64,000 nucleotides of DNA from QYQD01 sp040754095 (GTDB taxonomy: Bacteria; Desulfobacterota; QYQD01): contig JBFMFO010000002.1 of assembly GCA_040754095.1 (NCBI GenBank), positions 120,381-184,380 of the forward strand, written 5' to 3'. This document shows, piece by piece, positions 34,931 to 42,723 of this stretch (position 1 is the stretch's first letter; the number at the start of each line of letters is the position of its first letter). The translations under genes were made by a program, and so were the position numbers. A model generated the notes under the pieces. It was not told the origin of the DNA. It saw nothing but the letters and a program-made list of their open reading frames with translations, and ran no database searches.

Positions 34931-35977
34931 TCAGTCCTTCGGCAATAGGTTGATCCTGTTCCATATCGCCTGCGAAACCTCTTCCACCTCAATTGTATTC
35001 ATGCATCTCGGATCAGTACACTTTTTTTTGAAGCAGGGACTACAAGGCAGTTCCTTGCGAATAACCACATGACTATCCCCGAATGGTCCGGTTCGACAGG
35101 GGGCGGTAGGACCAAAAAGGGCCACGACAGGCGTCCCCACAGCCGCGGCGATGTGCATGGGGCCGGTGTCCGTCGTCACCATCACCCGACTGAGGCTATA
35201 GAGATAAGCCAGTTCCCTTAAGTTGGTCCGGCCGCAAAGATTAACTGCCCTCTCCTGCATCTGTTCCATAATCGACTGAATCGCAGCGTCATCTTCCTTG
35301 CCACCGGTAAAAATAACCGGGAGTTTAAACTCCCTTATACAATGATCGGCCAGCCGGGCAAACTTTTTTTTATCCCAGAGTTTGCTGTCCCACTTGGCTA
35401 TGGGGTTAATGGCCACAAAAGGCCCCTCGATACCTTCTCTTTCCAGTATTCGCTTTACAGACTCTTTATCAGCGCTCGAAACAGGAATCGGAAAGTAATA
35501 ACCATTTGGCTGCGCCTCCAGGTATCTGGCCAAATTCATGTAACGCAGAATAGCATGTTCTTCGATATCATAAGGAGGAATTTTTTCATTTAGAAAGATA
35601 GAGCTCCCCTCATCTCCCCGGGCGTAGCCGATTTTTCGCTTGCCCCGGGCGAGAAAGATCAATAGCCCGCTCTTTAACAGGGAGTGCAGGTCGAGAACGA
35701 CATCGTATTCAGTATCTCTTAGCTCACGAACGAATGATTTTATCTCGCTTATAGCCCTTTTTTTATTGCCTGCGTGGCTGAGGACCTTAAGCCAGCTTTT
35801 GCGTTTGGAGACAATCAGGCGATCCAGCAAAGGATGGCCTTCGAGTAAACTGGAGGCAGCTTCCTCTACAAGCCAGGCGATGTGGGCTGAGGGAAATCTC
35901 TGGCGCAGAGCGTAGAGGACAGGAAGGGAATGGACTACATCACCGATAGCGCTTAGTTTGACAATAAGGATATTCAT
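34931..35977 (-). CDS. LPS heptosyltransferase (GT9), WaaC-like
   Basis: 348-residue inner-leaflet glycosyltransferase adding L-glycero-D-manno-heptose to the LPS core. The N-terminal MNILIVKLSAIGDVVHSLPV and IAWLVEEAASSLLEGHP resemble heptosyltransferase I (WaaC/RfaC). The C-terminal donor half has TGGKEDDAAI, NLCGRTNLRELAYL, VTTDTGPMHIAAAVGTPVVA and LFGPTAPCRTGPFG. A Cys-rich tail (PCSPCFKKKCTDPRCM) recurs in the neighbouring WaaF. The start follows a GxxExxY gene by 2 bp, directly at the edge of an inverted repeat that replaces a normal upstream context. Confidence 0.88.
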   Translation of the reverse strand: MNILIVKLSAIGDVVHSLPVLYALRQRFPSAHIAWLVEEAASSLLEGHPLLDRLIVSKRKSWLKVLSHAGNKKRAISEIKSFVRELRDTEYDVVLDLHSLLKSGLLIFLARGKRKIGYARGDEGSSIFLNEKIPPYDIEEHAILRYMNLARYLEAQPNGYYFPIPVSSADKESVKRILEREGIEGPFVAINPIAKWDSKLWDKKKFARLADHCIREFKLPVIFTGGKEDDAAIQSIMEQMQERAVNLCGRTNLRELAYLYSLSRVMVTTDTGPMHIAAAVGTPVVALFGPTAPCRTGPFGDSHVVIRKELPCSPCFKKKCTDPRCMNTIEVEEVSQAIWNRINLLPKD

Positions 35978-35978
35978 T

Positions 35979-36009
35979 TTTACCGCAGAGATCGCTGAGA
36001 CCGCAGAGC
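35979..36009. repeat. CGCAGAG nonad repeat, left end of GxxExxY unit
   Basis: TTTACCGCAG-AGATCGCTG-AGACCGCAG: 9-bp units. It is the inverse of the repeat at 36,403-36,432 with a few mismatches, and contains the stop codon of the GxxExxY gene. Confidence 0.75.
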
Positions 36010-36402
36010 ATCAGGAAAATTATTAACAATTCTCTGGATGCCGTCTTTTAATATTCGAACATTAAAGTTGATTAATAAGCCGATGTTACAGTGAGATAGC
36101 TTCAAGTAAGAGATCAATTGTGCTTTATGAATAGGCAAAAGCCTTTCAACTGATTTAAGTTCTAAGATGATCTCATTTTCTATTACCAAGTCTAAACGAT
36201 AACCACAATCGAGTCTTACTCCTCGATAAATGATAGGTAGTGGCTTCTGGTGTTCTACTTTTAGACCGGCATGTGTAAGATCGTACACCATACATGCTTC
36301 ATAGGCAGATTCAAGAAGCCCTGGTCCCAATGCACGGTGGACATCGACCGCTACGCCAATAATCGTCTCTGTTATTTTGTTTAGCCTTTCTTCTTTATTC
36401 AT
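35980..36402 (-). CDS. GxxExxY family protein
   Basis: 140 residues from the ATG at 36,402; the frame runs on to 36,459 through repeat sequence. The family-naming motif is GPGLLESAY (G-x2-E-x2-Y). YRLDLVIENEIILELKSVE resembles the D-(D/E)xK core of PD-(D/E)XK nucleases (Asp, then ELK). KAQLISYLKLSHCNIGLLINF is typical of the family. Function unknown. The gene overlaps the gmhB stop (ATGA), and both its ends lie in inverted copies of a 9-bp-periodic repeat. It interrupts an otherwise continuous LPS operon, so it looks like an inserted unit. Confidence 0.85.
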   Translation of the reverse strand: MNKEERLNKITETIIGVAVDVHRALGPGLLESAYEACMVYDLTHAGLKVEHQKPLPIIYRGVRLDCGYRLDLVIENEIILELKSVERLLPIHKAQLISYLKLSHCNIGLLINFNVRILKDGIQRIVNNFPDALRSQRSLR

Positions 36403-37007
36403 CTCTGCGGTCTCTGCGCGCTCTGCGGTAAATACTTTTTTATGTCCTGGAGTATCCACTCGGCCGCTTCCAGCAGGTCTTCGGCCACAAAATCCGGCTT
36501 TGTAGGATTCGAGTCTCCCTGATACATCAACTCCCCTCTCCCGTAACCGGTGAGTACCAGGATGCCTTTGGCCCCGGCATTATGGGCAAGCTCGATGTCC
36601 AGAAAGCGGTCGCCTACCACATAAGATTTCGAGAGATCAATAGCCAGCTCTTGAGCCGCTTTTTTTAATAAGCCGGTTTTGGGCTTGCGACAATCGCAGG
36701 CCACCCGGTAAGAAGGAACAACGGCCTCGCGGTGATGCGGGCAGTAATAAATCCCGTCAAGGCGCGCATTCTGTTCTTTCAGGATGTCTATCATCTTATT
36801 GTTCACTTTTATGATTAATCCTTCCGGGAAATATCCCCGGGCCGGGCCGGATTGATTGGTAGCCACAACCACCTTTAATCCGCTATTATTTAAGAGCCTT
36901 ATGGCCTCGGCTGCACGCGGGAGGATTTGAAACCGCGAGAGGTGGTTGATATATCCCATCTCCTCGTTAATTGTCCCGTCCCGATCCAGAAAGACACCGA
37001 TATTCAA
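36399..37007 (-). CDS. gmhB: D-glycero-D-manno-heptose-1,7-bisphosphate phosphatase
   Basis: HAD-family phosphatase of 202 residues in ADP-heptose synthesis. The catalytic Asp pair is in FLDRDGTINEE. The GmhB zinc-binding loop is present as CPHH then CDCRKPKTG. Ser/Thr motif VVATNQSGPARGYF and final VGDRFLDIELAHNAGAKG complete the family. It overlaps waaF by 4 bp. The C-terminal ~9 residues (PQSAQRPQR) are read from the CGCAGAG repeat bounding the downstream GxxExxY gene, so the native end was probably displaced. Confidence 0.94.
   Translation of the reverse strand: MNIGVFLDRDGTINEEMGYINHLSRFQILPRAAEAIRLLNNSGLKVVVATNQSGPARGYFPEGLIIKVNNKMIDILKEQNARLDGIYYCPHHREAVVPSYRVACDCRKPKTGLLKKAAQELAIDLSKSYVVGDRFLDIELAHNAGAKGILVLTGYGRGELMYQGDSNPTKPDFVAEDLLEAAEWILQDIKKYLPQSAQRPQR
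36403..36432. repeat. CGCAGAG nonad repeat, right end of GxxExxY unit
   Basis: On the minus strand TTTACCGCAGAG-CGCGCAG-AGACCGCAG: 9-bp units encoding gmhB residues PQSAQRPQR and ending at the GxxExxY ATG. Inverse of 35,979-36,009. Confidence 0.75.
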
Positions 37008-38218
37008 CTTCTATACCTCTCTAACATCCTCAAGGTGGCCATATAAACCTCTTTTGTTGTAATCTCCTTCATACAGCGAAAGTCTGACGGACAGACCGTT
37101 TTCAGACAAGGGCTGCAATCCATATCCCTACGTACGATCACGGCCCGGTCTGAAAATGGTCCGGTAGTCACCGGATTGGTAGAGCCGAAGATGGCCACCA
37201 TGGGAATATGCTGAGCTGCGGCTACGTGCATCAGGCCTGAATCGTTGGTAATGAAGACCCGGCAACAGGCCATCAAGGCCATTGCCTGGCCCAGGGTGGT
37301 CTTTCCTGCCATATTGATCACGCTCCCCGGGGCCGCGGCTAAGGCCCCCTCCCCTACTTTTCTATCCGCATTAGTCCCGAAAATGACTACATCGGCATCC
37401 GCCTGTCTTGTAAGCATCCTGGCCAATTCTACAAAACGTTCCGGCAGCCACCTTTTGGCCGGGCCGTAAGATGCCCCGGGATTGATGCCGATCAGTTTAT
37501 TTTCATCTGAAAATCCCCCTGTATCCCCCTTTTTTAAAGGGGGAATTAATGGGCCCCCGTCCTTCCCCAAAGGGGGACTTAACGTATTCCCCCCTTTAGT
37601 AAAGGGGGGTGAGGGGGGATTACTTTCATTGTCCTTTGTGTCGCCATGCGACATGTGTGTTTCATTTTTTACTTCCGCATCGAGGAGCGCCTTCCGTGCC
37701 CAGGCGATATCATCAGGTGCGGGGTTTAAAAAGAGTTGCGGATTTTGCTCCACTTCCAGGCCCAGGCCCTCCAGCATACGGAGATAGTAATAGACCTGAT
37801 GTATCTTCTTTGTCTCTTTTTTCAGAGGTACGCCATGTGTAAGCAAAAGACTTCTCGCATCTGTATTATAACCGGCCCGCCTTGGGATGCGCGCCAGATA
37901 GGCCAACCAGGCCGCTTCAAAGGCATTTTGCAGTAGAATAGCCAAGTCAAAGCCTTGTTCAGCCAGTTCCCTGGCCAGACGTACCTGCCCATGCAAACCC
38001 CTGTGGCTATGCATGCTGTCATAACCAATAATGTGATCAATACAGGGATTGGCCGCAAAGACATCTTTGACCCAGGGCTTGGCTAGGATGGCTATCTTCG
38101 CATGAGGGAAATTCTGTCGGATGGCCTGAATGGCCGGGGTGGTCATTATGGCGTCGCCAATCCAGTTGGTGGATCGGATAAGGATATTCTTAATGTTTTT
38201 GTCTTGCCTTAGTTGCAT
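37004..38218 (-). CDS. waaF: LPS heptosyltransferase II with in-frame repeat insert
   Basis: GT9 enzyme adding the second core heptose. ATG at 38,218 (TAATG overlap with lpxK) gives 404 residues, about 50 more than usual. NILIRSTNWIGDAIMTTPAI and ILLQNAFEAAWLAYLARIPR mark the acceptor half; IGINPGASYGPAKRWLPERF, FITNDSGLMHVAAAQHIPMV and FGSTNPVTTGPF the donor half, as in WaaF. Between the two halves, residues about 186-239 (NPPSPPFTKGG, SPPLGKDGG, PPLKKGDTGGF) come from a ~150-bp palindromic repeat, nearly the same as in lpxK. The linker position may let the enzyme stay active. Confidence 0.92.
   Translation of the reverse strand: MQLRQDKNIKNILIRSTNWIGDAIMTTPAIQAIRQNFPHAKIAILAKPWVKDVFAANPCIDHIIGYDSMHSHRGLHGQVRLARELAEQGFDLAILLQNAFEAAWLAYLARIPRRAGYNTDARSLLLTHGVPLKKETKKIHQVYYYLRMLEGLGLEVEQNPQLFLNPAPDDIAWARKALLDAEVKNETHMSHGDTKDNESNPPSPPFTKGGNTLSPPLGKDGGPLIPPLKKGDTGGFSDENKLIGINPGASYGPAKRWLPERFVELARMLTRQADADVVIFGTNADRKVGEGALAAAPGSVINMAGKTTLGQAMALMACCRVFITNDSGLMHVAAAQHIPMVAIFGSTNPVTTGPFSDRAVIVRRDMDCSPCLKTVCPSDFRCMKEITTKEVYMATLRMLERYRS
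37510..37667. repeat. CCCCCTTT/AAAGGGGG repeat inside waaF
   Basis: Contains three CCCCCTTT...AAAGGGGG palindromes and a flank (TTTCATTGTCCTTTGTGTCG, then ATGTGTGTTTCATT) that is repeated nearly base for base at 38,539-38,697. The minus-strand frame is open throughout. Confidence 0.9.
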
Positions 38219-39417
38219 TAGATGCCCATACACTCATCAATAAAAGGCGCAAAATCAGATTCAAAGATAAATTCTGTCTTTAATACTCCGATAGGAATCT
38301 TTGATTCAATCGGTTTTTCAATTTTAACGGCGTCTTTTTCTGTCGTGATTATAAATTCCGCGCCTTTCCCGGCAGCCCTCTCCTCGATCTTTTCCAGGTC
38401 ACCTCTATGATAATCATAGTGGTCAGGGTAATCCATAAAATCAATCGGATCAATACCTAAACGAATCAGCATCTTCCGGAAAGACTCGGGGTGGGCTATA
38501 CCGCAAAAGGCAAGGGCCTTTTTTCCAGCTAACAATCCCCCAAATCCCCCTGTATCCCCCTTTTCCAAAGGGGGAATGGATGAATTCCCGTCTTTTTCCA
38601 AAGGGGGGCTGAACGTATTCCCCCCTTTAGTAAAGGGGGGTGAGGGGGGATTATTTTCATTGTCCTTTGTGTCGCTGTATGACATGCGTGTTTCATTTAA
38701 TAAATAAAATGAAATCGGCTTACAGCAGCTTACAAAAACCGGTTTATCGGGGAATCTTTCCTGCAAAAAGAGCCGTTGTTTCTCCATGACAGACCCAGCC
38801 CCTTCCTCCGCATAGGTCAAAATAAAGGCATCCGCACGCCTAAGCGCTGAAAGGGGTTCGCGTAAGGTTCCAGCCGGAAATACACGCCCATTTCCAAAGG
38901 GATTGACCGTCCGGAGAAGCAGGAGATTTAGATTTCTGGCCAATGCCAAGTGTTGGTAGCCATCGTCAAGCAAGACCACATCAGGGCTGAAATTCTCTAT
39001 GGCCCTCATCCCCACCGGGAACCGCTTTTTACCGATAAGAAGCGGAATACCCGGAAGACTGCTGGCCATCATGAACGGCTCATCTCCGGCCTCATCCGAA
39101 CCAAGGAGGGTGCGCCGGCCGTCAGAGACGACGGATACGGTGCCCTTATTTTTTGCCTTATAACCCCGGCTCACTATGGCAACCTTTTTACCCTTGCCTT
39201 GCAGGTATCTGGCCAGCCATATAGTCAGGGGCGTCTTTCCCGTACCCCCCAGTGTCAGGTTGCCGATGCTGATGACCCGGCAGGGCAGACATCGGGTCTT
39301 AAAGAGACCAAAGTCATAAAGTCTCGCTCTCAATCTCATGATCTGGCCGTACATATAGCCAAAGGGTAAGAGTAGAGTTACGAGTTGCGAGCTTCGGGTT
39401 TCGAGTTTTGGGTTCAT
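38218..39417 (-). CDS. lpxK: Tetraacyldisaccharide 4'-kinase with in-frame repeat insert
   Basis: Inner-membrane kinase that phosphorylates the 4' position of the lipid A disaccharide to give lipid IVA. 399 residues, about 50 above average. Walker A is in ISIGNLTLGGTGKTPLTIWL; LLDDGYQHLALARNLNLLL is the family substrate motif; AFCGIAHPESF and ITTEKDAVKI mark the C-terminal half. Residues about 241-294 (NPPSPPFTKGG, SPPLEKDGN, PPLEKGDTGGF) are the same repeat-encoded insert as in waaF. The N-terminus (MNPKLETRSSQL) is encoded by an AACTCGA heptad repeat. It starts 6 bp after waaA. Confidence 0.93.
   Translation of the reverse strand: MNPKLETRSSQLVTLLLPFGYMYGQIMRLRARLYDFGLFKTRCLPCRVISIGNLTLGGTGKTPLTIWLARYLQGKGKKVAIVSRGYKAKNKGTVSVVSDGRRTLLGSDEAGDEPFMMASSLPGIPLLIGKKRFPVGMRAIENFSPDVVLLDDGYQHLALARNLNLLLLRTVNPFGNGRVFPAGTLREPLSALRRADAFILTYAEEGAGSVMEKQRLFLQERFPDKPVFVSCCKPISFYLLNETRMSYSDTKDNENNPPSPPFTKGGNTFSPPLEKDGNSSIPPLEKGDTGGFGGLLAGKKALAFCGIAHPESFRKMLIRLGIDPIDFMDYPDHYDYHRGDLEKIEERAAGKGAEFIITTEKDAVKIEKPIESKIPIGVLKTEFIFESDFAPFIDECMGI
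38539..38697. repeat. CCCCCTTT/AAAGGGGG repeat inside lpxK
   Basis: Second copy of the ~150-bp repeat in waaF, same orientation and same reading frame, about 1,030 bp away. Encoded peptides align residue for residue apart from a few substitutions. Confidence 0.9.
39369..39415. repeat. AACTCGA heptad repeat at the lpxK 5' end
   Basis: On the minus strand AACCCAA-AACTCGA-AACCC and AGCTCGC-AACTCGT: 7-bp units that encode the first ~13 residues of LpxK. Confidence 0.65.
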
Positions 39418-39423
39418 TAATGC

Positions 39424-40743
39424 TTAATGCATTGTTCCTTTAGGGTTCGATTTGCGCAGGAAAGTTTCAGAAATAAGGTCCACGGCTTTCTCAACTGCGC
39501 CTCTATTTTCTTCAATTACCTGAAAGGCCCTCTCCCCTGCCTTTTGGGCCAAAACATCGTTAGACAGGATAAGTTCTAAAATAGTTACAAGTTCGTTTTC
39601 ACTATTCACCATGTAGCCACCACCCTTCTTTATAAGAGCCGCGGCCGCCTCTTTAAAATCCTCTGTGTGAGGCCCGAATACGACCGGCCTGGCATGGGCA
39701 GCGACCTCCAGGACGTTATGTCCCCGTTCCGGCACCAGACTGCCGCCGATAAAGGCTACCGTGGCCAGGGCATATAATTTCGAAAGTTCCCCAAGGGTGT
39801 CAAGAACAACTACCTGCACCGTGTTACTTTCCGGCAGCCCCGGGAGTTCAGTCTTTTTATAGGCATCAAGACCGGCAGATTGTGTCAGCCTCTTCACCTC
39901 ATCTGCCCGCCCCGGGTCTCGCGGAGCCAGCAAGAGAAAGAGATCAGGATAAGTAAGAATTAACTTAGCATAGGCCGAAAGGATTATCTCCTCTTCTCCC
40001 GCGTGGGTGCTGCCGGCGATAAAGACTTTACTTCCAGGAGGTATGTGCAGATTACGTCTTAACTCCCCGGCCTCCTTTTCTCCGACCTGCACGCCCTCCT
40101 GATCAAATTTCAGATTACCGATCCTGTATATCTTCCGGGGACTTATTCCAAGCTCTATCATCCTTTCTTCGTCGGCGTGTGACTGCATGACAATTTTGTC
40201 TATTAAAGAAAAAATAGGGCCAAAAAACAGGCTGAACCTTTTATAGCGAATAAAAGAAGACCCGGATATACGGCCATTAAGCAAAATAATCGGTGTCCCA
40301 CGGCGTGAAAGGGCGCTCAGCATATTGGGCCACAGGTCCGTCTCAATCAGGACAAAAAGGTCAGGTCTGACGCCTTTAACTACCTGCCGCACCGACCAGA
40401 ACAGGTCGAGGGGATAAGTAATCAGGTAGACCATGTCACCGAGTTTTTGCCGTGCGATACCCGCGCCCGTGGCCGTGGAGGTAGAGTAAATTATCACCCA
40501 ATCCGGAAATCGCTGCCGTATCTCCCTGACCAGGGCTATTGAAGACATCACCTCACCCACGGACAGGGCGTGAATCCATATCCTGGGGCCGGAGTCATTT
40601 GCCGCATCCATAGAAGGAAGGTGCAGCCCCAGCCGGTTCAAAATCCTCTGTCTGTACTTTGACGTAAAGGCTATTCTAAGCAGGATGAACGGCAGGAATA
40701 TGGCAAGGAATGCTAACTGGAGAAGATTATATAATAGGAACAT
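39424..40743 (-). CDS. waaA: Kdo transferase (GT30)
   Basis: Transfers 3-deoxy-D-manno-octulosonate from CMP-Kdo to lipid IVA. 439 residues with one N-terminal membrane anchor. Signatures are WIHALSVGEVMSSIALVREI, YSTSTATGAGIARQ, ETDLWPNMLSALSRRGTP, LLNGRISGSSFIRYKR, the donor-binding FIAGSTHAGEEEI and GGSLVPERGHNVLEVAAHA. The sequence does not tell whether one or two Kdo residues are added. It lies between msbA, with an intervening AT-rich heptad repeat, and lpxK. Confidence 0.95.
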   Translation of the reverse strand: MFLLYNLLQLAFLAIFLPFILLRIAFTSKYRQRILNRLGLHLPSMDAANDSGPRIWIHALSVGEVMSSIALVREIRQRFPDWVIIYSTSTATGAGIARQKLGDMVYLITYPLDLFWSVRQVVKGVRPDLFVLIETDLWPNMLSALSRRGTPIILLNGRISGSSFIRYKRFSLFFGPIFSLIDKIVMQSHADEERMIELGISPRKIYRIGNLKFDQEGVQVGEKEAGELRRNLHIPPGSKVFIAGSTHAGEEEIILSAYAKLILTYPDLFLLLAPRDPGRADEVKRLTQSAGLDAYKKTELPGLPESNTVQVVVLDTLGELSKLYALATVAFIGGSLVPERGHNVLEVAAHARPVVFGPHTEDFKEAAAALIKKGGGYMVNSENELVTILELILSNDVLAQKAGERAFQVIEENRGAVEKAVDLISETFLRKSNPKGTMH

Positions 40744-40787
40744 CTGTTTTTTAAAAAGTACCTACCTGTGCATTAGAGAGAATCTCA

Positions 40788-40905
40788 AATGTCAAATCCC
40801 AAAATTCAAACAAATGTCAAAGTTAAAATGAGCAGACTTTGGTATTTAGGTATTTGGATTTAATTTGAAATTTGATATTTGGCATTTTTGTTATTAAGCT
40901 TGGAG
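40788..40905. repeat. AAATTTG/ATTTGGC heptad palindrome
   Basis: Left arm AAATGTC-AAATCCC-AAAATTC and right arm TTTGAAA-TTTGATA-TTTGGCA, both 7-bp periodic and mutually inverse, between waaA and msbA. The right arm encodes the last residues of MsbA (LNNKNAKYQISN). Confidence 0.65.
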
Positions 40906-42653
40906 GTCCCGCTCTCAGTAGCTTCCATATCCAATTCATCCCGGAATTGCATATCGTGCAATTTACGATATTCGCCGCCCAAGGCCAAAAGCTCATCATG
41001 CTTTCCTTCTTCCACGATGGCGCCATCCTTGATAACGATAATCCGGTCAGCATTTCGAATAGTGGAGAGCCGATGGGCAATTACCAGGGTTGTCCTTCCC
41101 TGCATCAAATTATCCAGGGCCTTCTGCACCTCAAGTTCGGACTCGGTATCCAAAGAAGATGTGGCTTCATCCAGAATTAAAATAGGCGCATTTTTAAGAA
41201 GCGCCCTAGCAATGGAAATCCGCTGTCTCTCGCCACCGGAGAGCCTGACTCCCTGTTCACCGATTGCGGTATCCCATCTCTGAGGTAACCTCTCAATAAA
41301 ATCGTAGGCATAGGCGGCACGAGCGGCCTCTATTATCTCCCCTTCAGACTTTCTGACGTCGCCATAGGCTATGTTGTTACGTACCGTGTCATTGAAGAGG
41401 ATCGTCTGCTGGGTCACTATGCCTATTTGGGAACGGAGAGAAGATATAGTAACATCCCTGATGTCTGTGCCGTCAATATAAATTGCGCCATTGGTTACGT
41501 CATAGAAACGGGGAATAAGGTTTACCATTGTGGTCTTGCCCCCGCCGCTCATGCCCACGATGGCCAGGATTTCCCCGGCCCTCACCTTAAGATTTATGTC
41601 CTTGAGTACAACAGTCTCGTCATACTTAAAAGACACATTTTTAAACTCAATATTCTGCCGGATAGGCGGCAGCGCTACAGCGTTATTTTTGTCTTTTATC
41701 TCAGCAGGCGTATCTAAAAGGTCAAAGACCCGGATAGCGCCCGCCACCCCCTGCTGTATCGCACTGTTCGCGCCGCTTAGGTTTTTTACCGGTTCATACA
41801 GCATTATCAGGGCCGTCAAAAACGAGAAAAACGTACCCGGCGTTGATTCGCCTTTTATGACTTGTAATCCTCCGTACCACACTATAAAGGCAATTCCGAT
41901 ACCGCCCAATAATTCCATAAGGGGATGGGCGACGGCCTTTACCTTAACATCGCTCATAATGATGTCGTAAAGTCTTTTAATCTGCCTTCGGAATCTCTTG
42001 ATTTCATACTCCTCCATAGTAAAGGCCTTTACGATACGACTGCCGGTAATTCCTTCATGCAGCAATACGGTTACATCTCCCACAATCTGCTGGTTTTTGG
42101 TGCTGATGTTACGCAGTTTCCTGCCGAATTTAACGATAGGAATTACTGCGGCAGGAAATATAGTCATGGCCATAAGCGCCAATCTCCAATCCTGATAGAA
42201 GATAACAAAGGTCAACCCGATTACAGTGAAGGCGTCCTTCAAGATGCCGACAACGACATTTGAAACCGCACCTTGAATCATGCCTACGTCGTTTAAAACT
42301 CGTGAGATAAGGACTCCGGTCGGCGTACGATGAAAATAGGATAGGGATAGGCTATTCAAGTGCCTGTATACCGCTTCCCTGAGATCCGCCACAATCTTTT
42401 GTCCCACGGAGTTTATAAGGTAAAAATAACCATAGTAAAAAATACCCTTGCTCAAGAAAAGAAAAACTATGGCCAGCGGAATCAAATGGATCATGGTCAT
42501 GTCTTTCTTAAAGAAGACCTCATCCAGCATGGGCTTTACTACATAAGCCGTGGCTGAAGTAAGAAGGGCCACGCCCACCATGCAGATCATGGCTACGGCC
42601 ATTCTCTTCCAGTAAGGAACGATCAAATTAAATAGGCGTTTATAAATTGACAT
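40860..42653 (-). CDS. msbA: Lipid A export ABC transporter MsbA
   Basis: Homodimeric flippase moving lipid A-core across the inner membrane. 597 residues: six-helix transmembrane domain (about 15-320) with HFYRTP-like SYFHRTPTGVLISRVLND, then a nucleotide-binding domain with Walker A GMSGGGKTT, signature RLSGGERQRISIARAL and Walker B ILILDEATSSLD. The Q-loop is VTQQTILFNDT. The C-terminal dozen residues derive from an intergenic repeat. Position between lpxB and waaA in a lipid A operon supports MsbA over other multidrug ABC exporters. Confidence 0.94.
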   Translation of the reverse strand: MSIYKRLFNLIVPYWKRMAVAMICMVGVALLTSATAYVVKPMLDEVFFKKDMTMIHLIPLAIVFLFLSKGIFYYGYFYLINSVGQKIVADLREAVYRHLNSLSLSYFHRTPTGVLISRVLNDVGMIQGAVSNVVVGILKDAFTVIGLTFVIFYQDWRLALMAMTIFPAAVIPIVKFGRKLRNISTKNQQIVGDVTVLLHEGITGSRIVKAFTMEEYEIKRFRRQIKRLYDIIMSDVKVKAVAHPLMELLGGIGIAFIVWYGGLQVIKGESTPGTFFSFLTALIMLYEPVKNLSGANSAIQQGVAGAIRVFDLLDTPAEIKDKNNAVALPPIRQNIEFKNVSFKYDETVVLKDINLKVRAGEILAIVGMSGGGKTTMVNLIPRFYDVTNGAIYIDGTDIRDVTISSLRSQIGIVTQQTILFNDTVRNNIAYGDVRKSEGEIIEAARAAYAYDFIERLPQRWDTAIGEQGVRLSGGERQRISIARALLKNAPILILDEATSSLDTESELEVQKALDNLMQGRTTLVIAHRLSTIRNADRIIVIKDGAIVEEGKHDELLALGGEYRKLHDMQFRDELDMEATESGTSKLNNKNAKYQISN

Positions 42654-42669
42654 AGAAACCCGAGTAATG

Positions 42670-42723
42670 GCTTAAACAGTTTAAACGGTTCAAGCCGTTT
42701 GAACTGCTTAAACTGTTTGAACT
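42670..42723. repeat. TTTGAACNG nonad palindrome, second array
   Basis: On the plus strand CTTAAACAG-TTTAAACGG, TTCAAGCCG-TTTGAACTG, CTTAAACTG-TTTGAAC: six 9-bp units, between lpxB and msbA. The lpxB stop codon and last residues (VQTV) fall inside it. Confidence 0.7.

Noticed and set aside
35979..36432. Complete IS with its own transposase
   Set aside because: The only gene is GxxExxY, which has no demonstrated transposase activity. Kept as a hypothesis in the findings, not called as an IS.
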